Source: an uncultured Psychroserpens sp.
Lineage (GTDB): Bacteria; Bacteroidota; Bacteroidia; Flavobacteriales; Flavobacteriaceae
Reading direction: 5' to 3'
NCBI RefSeq assembly: GCF_947503375.1
Contig: NZ_CANNDQ010000004.1
Span: forward strand, 124,001-188,000
Length of the DNA: 64,000 nucleotides
Shown here in pieces: positions 62,377 through 64,000 of this stretch. The notes beneath the pieces were generated by a model, which was not told where the DNA came from, ran no database searches, and saw only the letters and a list, made by a program, of their open reading frames with translations. Every line of letters begins with the position of its first letter. Position 1 is the first letter of the stretch. Position numbers and translations under genes: made by a program.

Positions 62377-64000
62377 TTACATGAATTTTTTATCAAAGTC
62401 ATCAACACTCATCGTAATGAATGTGACTTTATTGGTAGGTGAAACCGAAGGTTCCTTGCAAGCAAACAAACTATTTACCAAATGTTCTTGTTCCATTATT
62501 GTAAGTGACTGACCAGTTTTAACTGCCAAACTTTTAGACAGTGATTTTGCTAATAAATCTGTAGCACTAAAGTTACTATCAGGTACTTCTTGCTCTACGT
62601 CATTAATCAATTGTTCAAGAATAATAGACACTTCACTTTCAGGTACATTTGCTGGTACTCCTGTAATTTCAATAGCACTAGCTTTAAACGCTGAAAACAC
62701 AAATCCAGTATGTTCTAAATCTTCTTTTAACTGACCCAATAATTTCATTTCACTACAAGAGAACTCTAAGACTAGAGGAAATAATAATTGTTGACTTACA
62801 GCTTCTTTAATAGTAGTATATTTTAGTAATCCTTCATAAAGTATGCGTTGGTGAGCACGATGCTGGTCTATGATTAGCATTCCTGATTTTATTGTGCTAA
62901 TAATGTACTTATTGTGCAACTGGTATGTTGTTTGTGATACCTTATTCGAATTATCATCTGAAAAGAGTAATCCAGTTTCTGGTTCACTTTCTACCTCAAT
63001 TTCACTAAAATCATGATGGCTTTTTGTGCTTTTACTTTCTAAACCAACATATAGGCTCTCCCATTCTGCTGTATCTCTCTTATAAGTAGTAGAAATTCCT
63101 CTAGCTTTAACATTCGTTTTTTCTTCTTGAAATGGATTAAAAGTCCGATCTACTTCAACAGTTGGGTTAGAGATTGTCTTTTCTCTGTAACTATAAGGAG
63201 TGTCTAAGTTTTGATCATGCTCAAAATCTAAAACTGGTGCAATATTAAACTGGCCAAGACTATGCTTCACTGAAGAACGCAAAATTGCATACAACGTGTG
63301 CTCATCATCGAACTTAATTTCTGTTTTAGTTGGATGAATATTGATATCAATCGTTTTTGGGTCTACACTTAGATTTAAAAAATAGCTTGGGTAACTACCC
63401 TCTTTTAGTAAGCCATCAAATGCAGCATTAATAGCATGATTGAGGTAAGCACTTTTAATAAACCTATTATTCACAAAGAAAAACTGTTCGGTTTTGGTTT
63501 TTCTAGCAAACTCAGGCTTGGCCACAAATCCAGAGATTTTCAAAACTTCAGTTTCCTCTTCAACAGGCACCAACTTTTCATTGGTCTTATTCCCAAAAAT
63601 ATTTACAACGCGTTGTCTATAATTACTTTTAGGTAGATTAAAACTTTCACTACCATTGTGAAACATAACAAAAGTGATATCAGGATGTGCTAATGCTACT
63701 CTATGAAACTCATCAATGATATGACGTAATTCTACAGTATTTGACTTCAAAAAATTTCGTCGCGCTGGTATATTAAAAAACAAATGCTTAACAGCAATAG
63801 ATGTTCCCTTTGGTGTAACTATTACATCTTGCGACTTGACCACACTCCCTTCAATTTCAATTTGAGTCCCAAGTTCGGTTTGTTCTTGTTTGGTCTTTAA
63901 TTCTACATGAGCAATTGCTGCAATACTAGCTAAAGCTTCACCTCTGAATCCTTTAGTATTTAACCTAAATAAATCTTCTGCAGATTTTATTTTAGAGGTA
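62377..64000 (-). CDS. mutL: DNA mismatch repair protein MutL (5' end outside the window)
   Basis: The C-terminal ~540 residues of MutL, truncated by the right edge. The GHKL motif GFRGEALASIA is in the partial first part (near 63940), and the transducer-domain KTEIKFDDEH and the C-terminal DQHRAHQRILYE block are present. The reading frame runs open through 64000 without a start, so the ATG-like codon at 63843 is internal. In the endonuclease motif DQHA(x2)E(x4)E the fourth position is Arg and the first Glu is Gln here, so nicking activity is uncertain. Confidence 0.95.
   Translation of the reverse strand, partial: TSKIKSAEDLFRLNTKGFRGEALASIAAIAHVELKTKQEQTELGTQIEIEGSVVKSQDVIVTPKGTSIAVKHLFFNIPARRNFLKSNTVELRHIIDEFHRVALAHPDITFVMFHNGSESFNLPKSNYRQRVVNIFGNKTNEKLVPVEEETEVLKISGFVAKPEFARKTKTEQFFFVNNRFIKSAYLNHAINAAFDGLLKEGSYPSYFLNLSVDPKTIDINIHPTKTEIKFDDEHTLYAILRSSVKHSLGQFNIAPVLDFEHDQNLDTPYSYREKTISNPTVEVDRTFNPFQEEKTNVKARGISTTYKRDTAEWESLYVGLESKSTKSHHDFSEIEVESEPETGLLFSDDNSNKVSQTTYQLHNKYIISTIKSGMLIIDQHRAHQRILYEGLLKYTTIKEAVSQQLLFPLVLEFSCSEMKLLGQLKEDLEHTGFVFSAFKASAIEITGVPANVPESEVSIILEQLINDVEQEVPDSNFSATDLLAKSLSKSLAVKTGQSLTIMEQEHLVNSLFACKEPSVSPTNKVTFITMSVDDFDKKFM

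Noticed and set aside
1..64000. CRISPR arrays, insertion sequences or transposase genes
   Set aside because: No regular repeat-spacer series, no terminal inverted repeats flanking an ORF and no transposase-like protein were found.

Overview
The window is chromosomal DNA from a Bacteroidota bacterium, almost certainly a marine-type Flavobacteriaceae (Winogradskyella/Psychroserpens/Olleya-like, by overall protein character; genus not provable from here). Reasons: strongly AT-rich sequence, A-rich leaders with few Shine-Dalgarno sites, -7 elements of the Bacteroidota type TAnnTTTG, a FecI/FecR/TonB-receptor module with an STN domain, and family-specific genes (DUF5683, WbqC, long DUF5684-type signal peptidase I, GIN-domain proteins). 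No rRNA, insertion sequence, CRISPR array or prophage was seen. There is one tRNA (Pro, TGG).

Layout. 1-4 kb: M3 metallopeptidase lipoprotein and an alkaline-phosphatase-superfamily lipoprotein. 4-11.6 kb: two divergent groups (TRIC-like channel and RDD protein leftward; SpoIIM, a membrane protein, DUF4129, DUF4350, MoxR ATPase and DUF58 rightward), the common MoxR/DUF58 membrane-associated cluster. 11.6-16.8 kb: a cell-surface signalling module (ECF sigma factor, FecR anti-sigma factor, TonB-dependent transducer) divergent from a lipoprotein with two Kazal-like six-cysteine repeats. An identical bipartite element in front of both fecR and the lipoprotein gene looks like the cognate ECF promoter. 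17-20.4 kb: OxyR and housekeeping or unknown genes. 20.5-28 kb: PadR, PspC-domain protein, NTF2-like, GIN-domain and TraB/GumN-like proteins plus an M2 peptidase, an envelope-stress-like group. 28-29.6 kb: thioredoxin reductase and a cysteine-less ArsC/Spx-like protein.

29.7-43.5 kb is the accessory part: four paralogous AraC-family regulators, two paralogous SRAP/YedK-like proteins that both lack the catalytic cysteine, and many small stress-type genes (DUF1328, DUF2383/PA2169, hemerythrin, type IB topoisomerase, YtxH, Holin-X, DUF6327, aldehyde dehydrogenase, small lipoproteins). Six promoters in this region share one architecture: two GTTAA-type direct repeats exactly 21 bp apart, the near one overlapping the -33 position, then 20 bases, then a -7 element. 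That is the classic geometry of an AraC-type class II activator. I propose an undescribed, locally encoded AraC-controlled stress regulon. This is the main finding.

43.6-64 kb is core: tRNA-Pro, soluble sugar dehydrogenase plus cytochrome c, uridine kinase, FtsB/DivIC-like protein, both methylmalonyl-CoA mutase subunits with a lipoprotein gene between them, an M16 peptidase, then the conserved cluster parA-parB-DUF5683-dapB-lepB-WbqC facing an EEP-family protein, two rhomboid proteases and mutL, which runs off the right edge.
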